Notes: generated by a model not told the origin, from the letters alone. A stretch of 6,360 bases of DNA from an uncultured Christensenella sp. (GCA_948471335.1 CAOKRZ010000051.1:1-6360); one strand, 5' to 3'; counted from the stretch's first letter, positions 1 through 5,258 are shown. Program-made: numbers and translations.

Positions 1-860
1 CTGTTTTGACGCTACTTTCAGCGGGTGCGTTTTTTGCGCTGGGTTGGTTCAGGGTTCTGTCAATGACTGCTGGGCTTATCGTTGCAGTTATCATTTTGAT
101 AATTGGGGCAGCAGGTGAATACATTTTGCTTTCAAATAGAAAGCCAAAGAAAGAAGCCGCGCCAGTCAAAAAAGAGGATGGTCAGCTTGCAACAAATTTG
201 GCGGCATTGCGAATAGGATTCAATGCAATCAAAGATGAGCTTGCTTCAACTGAATGCGCGACATTTAACGAAGAAGAATTTGAAAAAGAAAGTTCTATTC
301 TTGCAGAGATGAAGACAGAGCTTGCAGTTTTAAATCAAAAGCTTATTTCAAAAAGCCGTGAACTTGAAGAAAGTTATGATAGACAAGAGATTCTTGAAAA
401 AGAATATGATGAAATGCTGCAAAGAAAAGATCAAACATCCCAGAAAGAGATGATCCTTATAAAAACGAAAGAGTTTCTTGATAAGGCAAAAGAGAATGTT
501 TCAACGCGTTTCTCAAAGCCATATAAAGAGGCATTCAACAAAGTGTTTGAAGCTGTGGCAGGGGACAAGAATGGCAAAATTTCAATTGATTTAAATTTGA
601 AAGTGACTGAAAATTCACCAAGCGGAGAGAAAGAATTTGAATACCTAAGTCAAGGCTATCGTGATGCGATTTCAATTTGTCAGCGTTTTGCACTTCTTGA
701 AACGATATATAAAAAAGAGAAGCCTTTTGTCCTTCTTGATGATCCTTTTGTCAACCTTGACGAAGAGAAAGTCAGTGTAATGTCAAAGATAGTCAATGAC
801 TTTGCAAAAAGCTATCAAACAATATATCTTTATTGTCATGAAAGAAATGAAATAAAATGA
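1..860 (+). CDS. YhaN/SbcC-like coiled-coil ATPase, 3' part (5' end outside window)
   Basis: The frame is open to the left edge, so the TTG at 6 is not trusted as a start and the N-terminal ATPase half (Walker A) lies upstream. Residues are counted from the codon at 6. Two hydrophobic stretches (about 2-17 and 20-42) look like a membrane hairpin. A charged coiled coil follows (about 58-165). The C-terminal ABC/SMC half-ATPase shows signature LSQG (214-217), Walker B LLDDP (243-247), D-loop NLD (250-252) and switch His278. Known: YhaN-type proteins carry a membrane hairpin in the middle of the coil and usually sit next to a YhaO/SbcD-like nuclease in DNA repair loci. Inferred: membrane-tethered DNA end-processing ATPase, with its nuclease partner probably just upstream. 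RecN or another SbcC relative is less likely because of the membrane segments. Family is fairly sure; exact role is not. Confidence 0.8.
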   Translation, partial: VLTLLSAGAFFALGWFRVLSMTAGLIVAVIILIIGAAGEYILLSNRKPKKEAAPVKKEDGQLATNLAALRIGFNAIKDELASTECATFNEEEFEKESSILAEMKTELAVLNQKLISKSRELEESYDRQEILEKEYDEMLQRKDQTSQKEMILIKTKEFLDKAKENVSTRFSKPYKEAFNKVFEAVAGDKNGKISIDLNLKVTENSPSGEKEFEYLSQGYRDAISICQRFALLETIYKKEKPFVLLDDPFVNLDEEKVSVMSKIVNDFAKSYQTIYLYCHERNEIK

Positions 861-861
861 A

Positions 862-886
862 AAGGAGGGGATTTTCCTTCTTTTTT
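862..886 (+). terminator. Weak intrinsic terminator after the YhaN-like gene
   Basis: AAGGA (862-866) pairs with TCCTT (875-879) around an 8-base loop, and a run of six T follows at 881-886. The stem is short, so termination may be partial, but its position two bases after the stop codon fits. Confidence 0.5.
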
Positions 887-937
887 GTTTGAGATGCACT
901 GAAATCTTAAAAAAAATGATTTTTTTTTGAAATTTAG

Positions 938-997
938 TTGATTTTTGATAAACTTTTTGCTATAGTTATAAAGCAAACATTGATTTACGCATATAAT
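938..997 (+). promoter_or_regulatory. Probable promoter(s) of tRNA-Gly
   Basis: TTGATT (938-943), 17 bases, TATAGT (961-966) makes a good sigma-A-type promoter. A perfect TATAAT lies closer to the tRNA at 992-997 but has no recognisable -35 box at normal distance. Either could start the tRNA precursor. The rest of 887-1017 is AT-rich with nothing else visible. Confidence 0.5.
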
Positions 998-1017
998 ATA
1001 TGTGTGACTCACAATTT

Positions 1018-1092
1018 GCGGGAATGGCTTAGTGGTATAGCGCAACCTTGCCAAGGTTGAGGTCGCGGGTTCGATCCCCGTTTCCCGCTCCA
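1018..1092 (+). tRNA. tRNA-Gly(GCC)
   Basis: The acceptor strands GCGGGAA (1018-1024) and TTCCCGC (1082-1088) pair perfectly. The anticodon stem CAACC/GGTTG encloses TTGCCAA with anticodon GCC at 1050-1052. The T-arm reads CGGGTTCGATCCCCG with one weak pair. Discriminator T1089 is followed by encoded CCA (1090-1092). It reads GGC/GGU codons. Its 3' end from the T-loop onward is repeated twice downstream, which marks it as an integration site. Confidence 0.97.
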
Positions 1093-1107
1093 TTCTAACA
1101 ACGCTTG
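1072..1107 (+). repeat. att-like repeat copy 1 (tRNA-Gly T-loop to terminator)
   Basis: Starts at CGAT in the T-loop, runs through CCA (1090-1092), then ATTCT and the first arm of the terminator hairpin. It matches 2283-2318 at 32 of 36 positions and, more weakly, 1218-1241. The intact tRNA is the left copy, as expected for tRNA-targeted integration in which the host gene is preserved at one junction. Confidence 0.75.
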
Positions 1108-1127
1108 CATCTCAAGCGTTGTTTTTT
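1097..1127 (+). terminator. Intrinsic terminator of tRNA-Gly
   Basis: An 11-base perfect stem (1097-1107 with 1113-1123, core AACGCTTG/CAAGCGTT), 5-base loop CATCT, and a T run 1122-1127. Begins five bases after the CCA end. The same stem core recurs at 1243-1267 and 2309-2333. Confidence 0.9.
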
Positions 1128-1130
1128 GTT

Positions 1131-1217
1131 GTCTGGCGGGGGATCTCACCCGCTTCGCGGTCGGAAGCATGGCAGGGGAGCGTGCGTGCTTCGGTCACTG
1201 GCAAATAAATTGCTGAG
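1131..1217. other. GC-rich foldable island of unknown nature
   Basis: Bases 1131-1230 contain 60 G/C in 100, against about 20-27% in sampled lines of the next gene and about 40% in the CoaE region. It can form three hairpins: CCGC/GCGG (1150-1160, TTC loop), GAAGCA/TGCTTC (1164-1169 with 1187-1192) and GCAA/TTGC (1201-1213). A 7-bp closing stem is possible between 1139-1145 and 1219-1225 (one G-U pair). No start codon with a ribosome site and no long frame cover it. It could be a structured RNA, a short dispersed repeat or a relic of an inserted element. It is not a tRNA and I do not recognise it. Confidence 0.45.
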
Positions 1218-1241
1218 CGATCTCCATTTCTAGCCCCATTT
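1218..1241 (+). repeat. att-like repeat copy 2 (diverged tRNA-Gly 3' end)
   Basis: Ungapped comparison with 1072-1095 gives 18 identical positions of 24, from CGATC through CCATT, with five of six differences being transitions. It is followed by its own AACGCTT hairpin (1243-1267), so both the tRNA end and the terminator are copied. It separates the GC-rich island from the AT-rich gene cassette. Confidence 0.5.
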
Positions 1242-1242
1242 A

Positions 1243-1267
1243 AAAACGCTTGAAAGATAAGCGTTTT
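1243..1267 (+). terminator. Hairpin related to the tRNA-Gly terminator
   Basis: AAAACGCTT (1243-1251) pairs perfectly with AAGCGTTTT (1259-1267) around the loop GAAAGAT. The T-tract after it is broken (TTTTATAG), so termination is uncertain. It is nearly identical through the loop to the hairpin at 2309-2333. Confidence 0.5.
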
Positions 1268-1321
1268 ATAGTTAATGACAAAATATACATACGTCAGTAT
1301 TTCATTCTAATCATCAAAAAG

Positions 1322-1350
1322 TTTACATTATCATTTTTCAATGCTATAAT
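1322..1350 (+). promoter_or_regulatory. Promoter of the acyltransferase gene
   Basis: TTTACA (1322-1327), exactly 17 bases, TATAAT (1345-1350), with TG at 1342-1343 giving an extended -10. The predicted start near 1357-1358 leaves a leader of only about 12 bases, so the AGGAGA ribosome site (1358-1363) would sit at the very 5' end of the mRNA. Confidence 0.85.
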
Positions 1351-1368
1351 ATTCTCTAGGAGATATTA

Positions 1369-2229
1369 ATGAAAAATATTTTTGATTTACAAACAATAGA
1401 TGAAGCAGTTGATTTTTATCAAATTAATAAAGAATACAAACAAAGAGCATACGAGTGTATGGGGAAAATTGTTTCTAATGATTTTTTGAAAGAAAATTTC
1501 ATGATGATTTTTGATATCCTCTATCTCAAAAAAAATAATGAATTTAGAAAACTCTGGGAAATAGACAAAACGGAAGAATTATTTGGACAAAATGCTGATA
1601 TTTTTTCAACAAACCTAATGATTTTAATGGGCGCAAAATTTCATCAAAAAAATATGGAAACGCTAAAATTTACGAATGACCAAATAGAGCTGCACAAAAA
1701 AAGAGTAAAGGAATGCTTTTTAAATGATTTGGAAAATAGGAAACTTTTAGGCGTAAGAATTTCTCAGATGCTTTGGGCTTCTTACTTCATAAATGCAAGT
1801 ATAATTGAAGTTGGGACTTTGCAATTCGAATATGATGATGCAATTGGAAAAATCAAAATTCACATTCCTGCTCAAATAAAACTGGATTTTAATGAAGTTA
1901 AAAACTCAATTGAAAATTCAAAAAAGGCAATATATAAATATTTTCAATTAGAATATCCTACCTATGTATGCAATAGTTGGCTTTTAAGCAAACAATTGTT
2001 GCCTTTACTGGACGACAATTCAAATATTAGAAAATTTCAAACCTTGTTTAACATAGAAGAAGGCAATACTTGCAACAAGGACATTTTAAATTTCGTTTTT
2101 AAAGTAAAAGAAAATTCAGAATTAACTTTACTACCAGAAGAGACTTCGTTGCAAAAGAAAATAAAAGAAGAACTTCTCAAAGGAAAAGATTTTAAATTAG
2201 GGGAAGGAAAATTAAATATTAAAATATAG
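1369..2229 (+). CDS. GNAT-like acyltransferase domain-containing protein
   Basis: 286 residues, a typical full length for this family. ATG at 1369 is preceded by AGGAGA six bases upstream. The N-terminal half is helical and charged. The C-terminal half shows motifs I associate with the GNAT-like C-terminal domain (GNAT_C, with a NAT_N-type N-terminal part): GTLQFEY (149-155), IHIP (164-167), CNSWLL (201-206), SNIRKFQTLF (218-227), then LPEETSLQ (255-262) and a FKLGEG ending. No signal peptide or membrane segment, so cytoplasmic. Known: the family is annotated as acyltransferase domain-containing, but substrates are not established to my knowledge. The gene stands alone, lies between tRNA-Gly 3'-end repeats, and is far more AT-rich than its surroundings, which suggests acquisition by transfer. 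Family assignment is fairly good; substrate is unknown. Confidence 0.75.
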   Translation: MKNIFDLQTIDEAVDFYQINKEYKQRAYECMGKIVSNDFLKENFMMIFDILYLKKNNEFRKLWEIDKTEELFGQNADIFSTNLMILMGAKFHQKNMETLKFTNDQIELHKKRVKECFLNDLENRKLLGVRISQMLWASYFINASIIEVGTLQFEYDDAIGKIKIHIPAQIKLDFNEVKNSIENSKKAIYKYFQLEYPTYVCNSWLLSKQLLPLLDDNSNIRKFQTLFNIEEGNTCNKDILNFVFKVKENSELTLLPEETSLQKKIKEELLKGKDFKLGEGKLNIKI

Positions 2230-2282
2230 CTTTTAAAATTAATTAATGAACTACAAATAAAACTATCTCATACAAAATATAA

Positions 2283-2318
2283 CGATTCACGTTTTCCGCT
2301 CCATTCTGACAACGCTTG
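2283..2318 (+). repeat. att-like repeat copy 3 (tRNA-Gly 3' end remnant)
   Basis: 32 of 36 positions match 1072-1107, starting at CGAT of the T-loop and including GCTCCATTCT and the first terminator arm. Nothing upstream of 2283 resembles the remainder of a tRNA, so it is a tRNA-end copy rather than a decayed second tRNA. The distance between copies 1 and 3 is 1211 bases. Confidence 0.75.
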
Positions 2319-2340
2319 AAAGACAAGCGTTGTTTTTTTT
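2309..2340 (+). terminator. Terminator of the acyltransferase cassette
   Basis: ACAACGCTTG (2309-2318) pairs perfectly with CAAGCGTTGT (2324-2333) around loop AAAGA, followed by a T run 2333-2340. Same stem as the tRNA-Gly terminator. It lies about 80 bases after the acyltransferase stop and would end that transcript. The AT-rich 2230-2282 shows nothing else. Confidence 0.9.
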
Positions 2341-2359
2341 GAAATTATATTAAAATAGA

Positions 2360-2387
2360 TTGGAAAATTTTTAAAATATGATATACT
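2360..2387 (+). promoter_or_regulatory. Promoter of the SDR gene
   Basis: TTGGAA (2360-2365), 16 bases, TATACT (2382-2387), with TG at 2379-2380. From 2359 to 2387 it matches the CoaE-MBL promoter region (3170-3198) at 24 of 29 positions, spacer included. Confidence 0.8.
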
Positions 2388-2405
2388 TTTTTTGAGGATA
2401 GATTT

Positions 2406-3098
2406 ATGAATAAAACAGTTATTGTTACAGGTGGGGCAAATGGGTTAGGCTTGGAGCTTGCAAAAGTTCTGAGCGCGAATGATTTTGAGGTTTGTATTAT
2501 TGATAATGACGAAAAAGCGCTTGCGAAAATTGCAAAAAAGTTCAAACAAACTTTCAAATTATTTAATGGCAATGTCGCTGATGAGAAGTTTGTTGCAAAA
2601 ACTGTGAAGGAAATAACTAAAAATAGCGGAGGGATTTTCGCCCTTATAAACTGTGCGGGATCGCCGTCTTTTAAAATGCCAACAGAATATACAAGCAAAG
2701 ATGTAGATTTATGTTTGGAAGGTCTTAAGGGTATGATTTTTTGTTCTACTCACGTGTTGAAGCAAATGGAGGTGAGCGGTGGCAAGATAATCAACATTAT
2801 GTCTTCTGCTGCGCTTAGAGGCAATAAACAAGAAGCGGCTTATTGTGCGACGAAGTGGGCAGAAAGGGGATATACAGAAAGCCTTAAAGCTGCTTATGCA
2901 GGAACAAAAGTTCAGATCTTTGGAGTTTATCCTGGTGGGATAAATACAAATTTCTATAAACATTCCAGAGATTATGTTTCTATGGAGAAACAGCAGACTT
3001 TTATGCCTGCAAAAGATTTGTCAGAAGTGATTTATGAAAACATTTTCACAGATAAAAAACTTGTGGTTGAAGACCTTATTATAAACAGAATAAAATAA
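2406..3098 (+). CDS. Short-chain dehydrogenase/reductase (SDR)
   Basis: 230 residues, within the classical SDR range. ATG at 2406 has GAGGA about eight bases upstream. Cofactor site TGGANGLG (8-15); Asp33 at the end of the second strand favours NAD(H) over NADP(H); NCAG (82-85); catalytic Ser133 and YCATK with Tyr146 and Lys150; PGG after strand six (176-178). Known: these residues define an active classical SDR oxidising or reducing an alcohol/carbonyl. Odd: the helix position usually holding the tetrad Asn (VNLKG in relatives) reads EGLKG, with Gly107. The NADH-contact Asp of the usual DV pair is Asn56. The C-terminal part, which sets substrate choice, is short and not diagnostic. Monocistronic between its own promoter and terminator, so neighbours give no hint of substrate. 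Cytoplasmic. Confidence 0.9.
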   Translation: MNKTVIVTGGANGLGLELAKVLSANDFEVCIIDNDEKALAKIAKKFKQTFKLFNGNVADEKFVAKTVKEITKNSGGIFALINCAGSPSFKMPTEYTSKDVDLCLEGLKGMIFCSTHVLKQMEVSGGKIINIMSSAALRGNKQEAAYCATKWAERGYTESLKAAYAGTKVQIFGVYPGGINTNFYKHSRDYVSMEKQQTFMPAKDLSEVIYENIFTDKKLVVEDLIINRIK

Positions 3099-3117
3099 TT
3101 ACCTATTTTTTTGAAAG

Positions 3118-3148
3118 CACATTTGTTTGAAGCAAATGTGTTTTTTTT
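3118..3148 (+). terminator. Terminator of the SDR gene
   Basis: CACATTTG (3118-3125) pairs with CAAATGTG (3133-3140) around a 7-base loop, followed by eight T (3141-3148). It lies 20 bases after the SDR stop codon. Confidence 0.9.
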
Positions 3149-3170
3149 ATGAAATCAGTTTAAATTTCGA

Positions 3171-3198
3171 TTGGAAAATATTTGAAGTGTGATATAAT
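3171..3198 (+). promoter_or_regulatory. Promoter of the CoaE-MBL/coaD operon
   Basis: TTGGAA (3171-3176), 16 bases, TATAAT (3193-3198), extended by TG at 3190-3191. The predicted leader is short (about 14 bases) and carries GAGG at 3207-3210 before the ATG at 3219. Closely similar to the SDR promoter, including the spacer. Confidence 0.85.
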
Positions 3199-3218
3199 CT
3201 TCTCAAGAGGATAAAGGC

Positions 3219-4544
3219 ATGATTATATTTATTACTGGCAAATCAGGCTCTGGCAAGTCAACTTTGGCAAGGCAGCTGGCTGAAAAAATGGGATACAAAT
3301 ATGTCGATGTTGACAGCGTTGGACATGGCGTTTATAATATTCCTGGCATTTTGGAGCAAGCGGAAAAATTGTTTGGAAGAGACATTTTTGATGAAGACGG
3401 AGCTTTCAACAGGAAAAAGCTTGGACAAATAGTTTTTCAAGAAAGACATTCTGAGCGTATCAAAGACTTCAGTGATCTCACTTGGCACTACATGCAAATT
3501 GAAATTGACAAACTTTTGAAAGAGAACGAAAACATTGTTTTAGACTGGATTTTATTCCCACATACGAAATACTGGAATATGCTTGCGTATAAGATTTTGG
3601 TGAAACCTGCCAGCGACGAACTCAGGTTTAAAAAGCTGCTTGAAAGAGACAATGTCAAACTTGAATACTTGAAGCTTAGAGATAAGGCAAGCATTGAATA
3701 CAACGAAAGTGATTTCAACTATATTATCGTGAATGATTATGTGGAAGAGAAGAATAAGACTCATATCAAGCATATTCAAGAGCAGATTGAAAAAACAATC
3801 TGTTTTGAAGTGCTTGGCACAAAAAGTCCATTCGCACTTGCTGACTCTGCCTGCCCATCATATTTCTTGACAATTGGGAAAACTAGAATTTTGCTTGATT
3901 GTGGAAGTGGTTCGCACAGATTTTTTGATATGAAAAAATTAGACAATTTAAATATAATCATTTCGCATTTGCATAGAGATCACTATAATGATTTGTATAA
4001 CTATATGTATACTGCGTATTCATTGAAAAATTTGGGACGTTTGAAAGAGAAGATGAACATCTATCTGCCATGCTCTCCAGCAAGCATTGTTGACGACATA
4101 AAGTCAGAGAAGTTGACTTACTCAAATGTCTACACTTTTGACAATACAACCAAACTTAATTTAGGGGAAGCAACACTTGAGTTTCTTGATATCTCTCATT
4201 CAAACGAAATGGATTGCTATGCAATCAAAATAAAAGCCAGCGGTAAGCAAATTGTTTACACAGGTGACCTTTCATATTCAAATAAAGAAAGGCTTGCAAA
4301 GTTTGCAAAAGGTTGTGATGTTTTTATTAGTGAGTCAAGCTTTCTTAAAGGATATAATTTCCCAGAGATAAACTCACATATCACAGCAGCTCAGGCAGCA
4401 GCAATGGCAAAGGAAGCAAAGGCGAAGAGGCTGATGCTTACACACTTTTGGGCAGAAGAAGATGTGGCAAATTATTTGGCAGAAGCTAAAGAAGTTTTTG
4501 ATAACACTATAGCTTTAAAAGAGCAAGACAAATTTTATTTATAA
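3219..4544 (+). CDS. Dephospho-CoA-kinase-like domain fused to metallo-beta-lactamase-fold hydrolase
   Basis: 441 residues in one uninterrupted frame; GAGG lies eight bases before the ATG. Residues 1-195 resemble CoaE (phosphorylates dephospho-CoA to CoA with ATP): P-loop GKSGSGKST (7-15), DVDSVGH (30-36), LFGRDIFDEDGAFNRKKLG (51-69), a lid with RD at 143-144 and Arg154, and the closing IIVND (169-173). Odd: where CoaE usually has D-x-PLLFE this protein has DWILFP (109-114), so activity or substrate may differ. Residues 196-441 are an MBL-fold domain of RNase Z/YhfI type: CGSG (228-231), HLHRDH (250-255), His328, TGD with Asp350, SHITAAQAA (386-394) and LTHF with His409, a full two-zinc ligand set. 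CoaE proteins are normally about 200 residues and free-standing. Its partner coaD starts ten bases downstream, supporting a CoA role. The hydrolase substrate is unknown. Confidence 0.85.
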   Translation: MIIFITGKSGSGKSTLARQLAEKMGYKYVDVDSVGHGVYNIPGILEQAEKLFGRDIFDEDGAFNRKKLGQIVFQERHSERIKDFSDLTWHYMQIEIDKLLKENENIVLDWILFPHTKYWNMLAYKILVKPASDELRFKKLLERDNVKLEYLKLRDKASIEYNESDFNYIIVNDYVEEKNKTHIKHIQEQIEKTICFEVLGTKSPFALADSACPSYFLTIGKTRILLDCGSGSHRFFDMKKLDNLNIIISHLHRDHYNDLYNYMYTAYSLKNLGRLKEKMNIYLPCSPASIVDDIKSEKLTYSNVYTFDNTTKLNLGEATLEFLDISHSNEMDCYAIKIKASGKQIVYTGDLSYSNKERLAKFAKGCDVFISESSFLKGYNFPEINSHITAAQAAAMAKEAKAKRLMLTHFWAEEDVANYLAEAKEVFDNTIALKEQDKFYL

Positions 4545-4548
4545 GGAG
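4543..4548 (+). promoter_or_regulatory. coaD ribosome binding site overlapping the upstream stop codon
   Basis: AAGGAG begins inside the TAA stop of the CoaE-MBL gene and lies six bases before the coaD ATG. This points to one transcript and probable coupling of translation of the two CoA genes. Confidence 0.8.
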
Positions 4549-4554
4549 AAAATT

Positions 4555-5028
4555 ATGAAAATAGGATTTTATGCAGGAAGTTTTGACCCTTTCACAATAG
4601 GCCATTTACACATTGTGAAAACTGCAAGTGAGATTTTTGATAAAGTTATTGTCGGAATTGGAGTTAATCCAAAGAAGACAAGAAAATATGATAAAAACAA
4701 AATGAAAGCGGCAATTGAGGCTTTGATGATTGAAGAAAAGATCTCAAACGTTGAAGTGATTTTGTTTGACGGTTTGACCGCTGACGTTGCAAAGGATTAC
4801 GGAACTACCTTTTTGATCAGAGGCGTGCGAAATGGCATAGACTATGATTTTGAAGAAAACCTTGCGCTTATAAATGAAGAGCTTTCTGGCATTGACACAA
4901 TTTATGTTCGGGCGGGTGCTTTTGGTGCAGTTTCTTCAAGCATGGTTTACGAACTTATCAAAAGAGGGAAGGATGTTTCAAAATATCTGCCTTCAAAAAT
5001 TTATAATGTTGTTAAAGAGTCAAAATAG
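4555..5028 (+). CDS. coaD: Phosphopantetheine adenylyltransferase (PPAT)
   Basis: Transfers AMP from ATP to 4'-phosphopantetheine, giving dephospho-CoA and pyrophosphate, the penultimate step of CoA synthesis; cytoplasmic. 157 residues, against about 160 for the family. Motifs in order: GSFDPFTIGH (8-17) with the nucleotidyltransferase T-x-GH at 14-17; Lys in VNPKKT (38-43); LIRGVRNGIDYDFE (87-100), the usual RGLR...DFEYE block; and SSSMV (127-131), matching the conserved SS before the C-terminal helix. The stretch before it (IYVRAGAFGAV) departs from the common ETIFL...YIS form. Second gene of the operon: its product is the substrate expected for the upstream CoaE-like kinase. Followed directly by a terminator. 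Assignment is secure. Confidence 0.96.
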   Translation: MKIGFYAGSFDPFTIGHLHIVKTASEIFDKVIVGIGVNPKKTRKYDKNKMKAAIEALMIEEKISNVEVILFDGLTADVAKDYGTTFLIRGVRNGIDYDFEENLALINEELSGIDTIYVRAGAFGAVSSSMVYELIKRGKDVSKYLPSKIYNVVKESK

Positions 5029-5046
5029 TCAAAAAAGTGGATTTTT

Positions 5047-5073
5047 AATGGATTTTTCATAAATCCATTTTTT
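5047..5073 (+). terminator. Terminator of the CoaE-MBL/coaD operon
   Basis: AATGGATTT (5047-5055) pairs perfectly with AAATCCATT (5061-5069) around TTCAT, with a T run 5068-5073. It lies 18 bases after the coaD stop. Confidence 0.9.
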
Positions 5074-5074
5074 G

Positions 5075-5104
5075 TTGCTTTTGAGGTGCGTTTTGTGGTA
5101 TAAT
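5075..5104 (+). promoter_or_regulatory. Promoter of the radical SAM unit
   Basis: TTGCTT (5075-5080), 18 bases, TATAAT (5099-5104), with TG at 5096-5097 (extended -10). It abuts the preceding terminator. The predicted start near 5111 leaves a leader of about 148 bases before the radical SAM ATG, far longer than the 12-14 base leaders of other genes here. Confidence 0.75.
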
Positions 5105-5110
5105 AATAAA

Positions 5111-5258
5111 GCCAACTTCTAAAGGAAAATGAAAATTTAATTTAGGAGGTATCAATTCAGAATTGACGAATAGGGCGCTTTTTAGGTTTTTAACTTATGC
5201 CCTTAAAATTAAATTTGTTTGAAGTGTTTGAAACAACTTTAAGGCAATTCTGGTCATT
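5111..5258 (+). other. Long structured leader of the radical SAM gene
   Basis: Contains a perfect 11-bp inverted repeat (5133-5143 with 5206-5216), a compact hairpin TCAATT/AATTGA (5152-5166), AGGGC/GCCCT (5172-5176 with 5199-5203), and TTGTTT/AAACAA (5215-5220 with 5231-5236). CAGAATTG (5158-5165) can alternatively pair with CAATTCTG (5245-5252) just before the start codon, so two exclusive folds are possible. A perfect AGGAGG at 5144-5149 has no start codon at ordinary distance. No known riboswitch class recognised. It could be an attenuator, a riboswitch, or the body of one or two small peptide genes (see 5163 and 5197). Confidence 0.45.
5163..5222 (+). CDS. Possible leader peptide, 19 residues, TTG start
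   Basis: TTG at 5163 follows the perfect AGGAGG (5144-5149) after 13 bases, longer than ideal, though the hairpin 5152-5166 between them could shorten the gap. The peptide is basic and aromatic (MTNRALFRF... ending KIKFV). Dropping one A from the AAAA run at 5205-5208 would join it in frame to the 5197-5268 peptide as a single 34-residue product. An open stretch of 19 codons can easily occur by chance, so this is a weak call. Confidence 0.2.
   Translation: MTNRALFRFLTYALKIKFV

Noticed and set aside
836..1093. 85-codon minus-strand frame beginning MERETGIEPATSTLARLR
   Set aside because: This is the well-known false protein produced by translating the antisense strand of tRNA-Gly; the frame then runs through AT-rich spacer and has no ribosome site.
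2283..2307. Second, decayed tRNA-Gly gene
   Set aside because: Similarity begins abruptly in the T-loop; no D-arm, anticodon arm or 5' acceptor strand can be found upstream.
1128..2340. Complete integrative element, insertion sequence or defence island
   Set aside because: No integrase, transposase, terminal inverted repeats or second cargo gene is visible; only att-like direct repeats support past integration.
4874..5062. 62-codon + strand frame overlapping coaD
   Set aside because: It lies in another frame of a secure gene, runs into the terminator and lacks a ribosome site.
5129..5140. ATG at 5129 behind AAAGG as a leader gene start
   Set aside because: The frame closes after three codons (MKI) and the ribosome-site spacing is too tight.
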